Source: Candidatus Endomicrobiellum calonymphae
GTDB lineage: Bacteria > Elusimicrobiota > Endomicrobiia > Endomicrobiales > Endomicrobiaceae
DNA length: 49,305 nucleotides
NCBI GenBank assembly: GCA_031269945.1
Contig: JAISYK010000012.1
Span: 65,785 to 115,089 of the forward strand
Direction of reading: 5' to 3'
This document shows, piece after piece, positions 46,983 through 49,305 of the stretch. The notes below the pieces were generated by a model. The model made no database searches. It was not told the origin of the DNA and saw only the letters and a list, made by a program, of their open reading frames with translations. Position numbers and translations under genes: made by a program. The number at the start of each line of letters is the position of its first letter. Positions within the stretch are counted from its first letter, which is position 1.

Positions 46983-47566
46983 AAGAAAAATATTCAATTT
47001 TATTTTTACTGGGTAGGCAAATATTTAGATTGGTATTTGGTTTATTCTATAGATGGCGTGTTGAAGGATTGGAAAATGTGCCATACCTAGGGGGAGCGAT
47101 AATCGTTTCTAATCATATAAGTCTTTTTGATCCTCCATTAATAGGCTCTGCTATAAGACGTCCTCTCTATTTTATGGCTAAAAAGGAGTTATTTGATATT
47201 CCTGTTTTAAAGTGGATGATTAAGCAAACGCATGCTTTCCCTATTAAAAGAGATGGTCAAGATATGGCAGCGATGAGAAAGGCGTTTTTTCTTTTAAGAG
47301 AGGGGCATTTGCTTTTGATATTTCCAGAAGGAGCTCGTTTAAAAGGTGGCGATGGAATAGGGAAAGCGAGAGCTGGTGCTGGGATGCTAGCTTGCAGTGC
47401 TCAGTTGCCGTTAATTCCAGTAAAATTAAAAAACACAAATGCAATGTTAAAATTTAGGCGGATAGAGATAAAATTCGGCAAACCAGTATATCCTCCAAAA
47501 AAGTTTACAAAGGATGATTATATCAATTTGTCACAGAAAGTTTTGAATGTAATAGCTGCAATGTAA
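46973..47566 (+). CDS. plsC: 1-acyl-glycerol-3-phosphate acyltransferase
   Basis: PlsC adds the second acyl chain to lysophosphatidate. The 197 residues have the HX4D motif NHISLFD (H48, D53), KKELF in block II and FPEGAR (117-122). One N-terminal hydrophobic helix is present. It overlaps aroA by ten bases. In many genomes cytidylate kinase (cmk) lies between aroA and plsC; it is absent here. Confidence 0.93.
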   Translation: MRLKEKYSILFLLGRQIFRLVFGLFYRWRVEGLENVPYLGGAIIVSNHISLFDPPLIGSAIRRPLYFMAKKELFDIPVLKWMIKQTHAFPIKRDGQDMAAMRKAFFLLREGHLLLIFPEGARLKGGDGIGKARAGAGMLACSAQLPLIPVKLKNTNAMLKFRRIEIKFGKPVYPPKKFTKDDYINLSQKVLNVIAAM

Positions 47567-47622
47567 CGAAACATATGAGACGTTTTTAATAAAAATTAAC
47601 TTTGTTATATCAATAACTTGAG

Positions 47623-48492
47623 ATGAATGGTTCAAGACAGAGATTAAAAATTAGAATAGCGAATAGTTCAGGCTTTTGTTTTGGTGTGAAGAGAGCCGTA
47701 AATTTAGCAGAGGAAGCTGTTGAGAAAGGGCGAAAGGTATACGCTTTGGGCCCTATTATACATAATCCGCAAGAGGTTGAAAGACTTAAAAAAAAAAGAA
47801 TAAAAATTTTAGCAGATATTAACAAAATTGAGAGTGGTTTTATAGTTTTGCGTACTCATGGCATACCCCTTAATATTCACAAAAAACTTATAAAAAATAA
47901 GAATATTAGCATTATAGATGCCACCTGCCCTTTCGTGAAAAGAGCACAAATAATAATTAAACAGCTAAGTACAGGTATAAATTTCAAAAATAAAATAGTG
48001 ATAATAGTTGGTGAAAAGATTCATCCTGAAGTTGTTGCTCTTATGTCATATGGTAAGAGTGGTAAATGTGTTGTTGTTGAAAATGAAATGGAAGCACGGA
48101 ATTTTAAAGGTCACGGAGATTTAAATATTGTAAGTCAAACTACGCAAGCCCCTGAAAATTTTGAAAATATTGTAGAAATTTTAAAAAAACAACACAAAGT
48201 AAAAGTTCATAATACAATATGCAAAGCGACTTTCGATAGGCAAAGGTCTGCGGAGAAACTTGCAAAAAGTGTTGATTTAATGATAGTTATAGGCGGGAAA
48301 AATTCAGGTAATACTACAAGACTTGCTCAAATTTGTTCTACTAATACAAATACTTATCATATTGAGACGGTCAATGGTATAAAAGAAAAGTGGTTAAAAA
48401 ATATTGGCAGTGTCGGGTTAACTGCAGGAGCATCTACTCCTGATTGGATAATAAAAGAGGTTGAAAAAAAAATAAAAGAAATTAGTGTGTGA
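47623..48492 (+). CDS. ispH: 4-hydroxy-3-methylbut-2-enyl diphosphate reductase (IspH/LytB)
   Basis: IspH is the last enzyme of the MEP isoprenoid pathway, with an iron-sulfur cluster held by three cysteines. They are C19 (SGFCFGVKRAV), C102 (DATCPFVKRAQ) and C199 (NTICKATFDRQ); the substrate-binding histidines in HNPQEVERL, RTHGIP and HPEVVAL are also present. The 289 residues are full length. It is directly followed by the decayed rpsA, recalling the ispH-rpsA linkage or fusion seen in other bacteria. Confidence 0.96.
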   Translation: MNGSRQRLKIRIANSSGFCFGVKRAVNLAEEAVEKGRKVYALGPIIHNPQEVERLKKKRIKILADINKIESGFIVLRTHGIPLNIHKKLIKNKNISIIDATCPFVKRAQIIIKQLSTGINFKNKIVIIVGEKIHPEVVALMSYGKSGKCVVVENEMEARNFKGHGDLNIVSQTTQAPENFENIVEILKKQHKVKVHNTICKATFDRQRSAEKLAKSVDLMIVIGGKNSGNTTRLAQICSTNTNTYHIETVNGIKEKWLKNIGSVGLTAGASTPDWIIKEVEKKIKEISV

Positions 48493-49305
48493 AATGCTAC
48501 CCTTAATTTGCTTGCGATATTCGTTATTTAAGACATGCTTCTTTTATGTTTATAGTGGGCAACAAAAACTTAAATAACAACGCATTGGTAGACTTTTAGG
48601 ATAGTGAAAATCTGAGTAATTGTTTTATGGTAGATTTAGGAATTGAATAGTAAGAAATAGTTCTTAAAAAGAAGTTTGGAGAAGTCGGAATGTTGTAGTA
48701 TAGATTAAAGATTGGTGCGAAGGGCAAAGGAAGAATTTTTGGTACTAATAATGATCCGGTCTATTGTTTTTTACCTTGAAATTCTAGAAAAGTCTAAGTG
48801 AGGTGCAGTTTATAAAGTTTTCAAGAAGTGAGATATGTTTATGGCAAAATAATAGAAAATGTAAAACACGGATTTATATCTGATATTTAATGTAAAGTCA
48901 TTTTTACACATTTCTCAGTTTGCTGTGGATTTTGTAAAAAAGTTGAAGAGTTTGTTGATGGTCCGTGTAAGTTTGTAATAACAGAGTTTAATGAGAAAAA
49001 CATATAGTTGTTTCTCTTGTAAAAAAAAATTATTGAGGCAGATAAAGAGTATTACATGGGCATAATCTGGTTTAGAACATATTGATGAAGGGCAAATAAT
49101 CGATGGGATAGTGTTTAAGGGTGCTAGTTTTTGGTGTTTTGTTGATCTTAGAAAAATTGGTGAGTTTTTTTTTGCATATAGCTTGATATAAAAAATTTAA
49201 TAAGCGGTAATGTGTAGATGTTAATGTTACCTAGTTGCATGTGATGTGTGTGTATAGGGGCTTTGTTAAAAGTATTGGTGTTGTAGGGGGTGCAGAAAGA
49301 GGATG
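48493..49305 (+). pseudogene. rpsA: Broken ribosomal protein S1 gene, continuing off the window
   Basis: S1-domain text survives in pieces. One frame reads VYGKIIENVKHGFISDI, then VEEFVDGPCKFVITEFNEKN and KKIIEADKEYY (about 48830-49060). After a frame change it reads LEHIDEGQIIDGIVFKGASF followed by WCFVDLRKIGEFFF (about 49070-49180). These match, in order, the S1 pattern: VkGkv.e.vkGGl.vDi, then vG..l.fkviefn.k, a linker helix, then L..i.eGqiv.GiVk...dfGaFVDL. Many in-frame stops and at least one frameshift make it dead. An earlier fragment (FMVDLGIE, near 48625) fits another S1 repeat. The right end is cut by the window. Confidence 0.7.

Overview
The window is a strongly AT-rich bacterial chromosome segment with compact, intact housekeeping operons separated by stretches of decayed genes. 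The mix of a Gram-negative envelope (LptF/LptG, LolC/LolD, TamB), DapL-type diaminopimelate synthesis, the dcw-type division cluster, intact amino-acid pathways and full-length pseudogenes suggests an Endomicrobia (Elusimicrobiota) endosymbiont of the 'Candidatus Endomicrobium trichonymphae' kind. That assignment is inference from gene content and style; no marker was compared with a database.

Layout. 1-1284: degenerate DNA including what looks like a remnant of a GspF/PilC secretion platform gene. 1285-6732: rpsO, pnp, accB and ftsK. 6733-7421: a lolA-like pseudogene. 7518-10108: pgsA, pgpA, a metallo-beta-lactamase-fold hydrolase and xerD. 10181-14011 (minus strand): a nickel/nickel-pincer-cofactor operon reading nikM-nikN-larB-larC-larE. 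14138-16316 (minus): lptF-lptG. 16317-18214: about 1.9 kb with no intact gene and several minus-strand coding fossils. 18215-22551: lysS, lolC, lolD, ilvE. 22768-27267: a giant TamB-like gene. 27496-28836: argH with an eroded N-terminus. 29214-34200: lysA-dapF-dapA-dapB-dapL. 34246-40677: murC-murB-ddl-ftsQ-ftsA-ftsZ, followed by pgeF. 41513-46982: pheA-hisC-aroF-tyrA-aroA. 46973-48492: plsC-ispH. 48493-49305: a decayed rpsA (ribosomal protein S1) running off the window.

How the genes work together. The dap genes make meso-diaminopimelate, which LysA turns into lysine and the mur/ddl genes direct into peptidoglycan, next to the division proteins FtsQ/A/Z and FtsK. The aro/phe/tyr genes give phenylalanine and tyrosine; ilvE and argH add branched-chain amino acids and arginine. 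This fits a symbiont kept for amino-acid supply. PgsA/PgpA/PlsC make phospholipid. LptFG, LolCD and TamB maintain an outer membrane, although the lolA copy here is dead. The lar genes would make the nickel-pincer nucleotide cofactor, but no LarA-type enzyme and no nickel-transport ATPase lie in the window.

The points most worth a second look are the lar/nik operon in a decaying genome, the broken lolA and rpsA beside intact partner genes, the truncated argH, and the pgsA/pgpA junction that lacks an ordinary start codon for a conserved N-terminus. I found no CRISPR array, insertion sequence, tRNA or rRNA.
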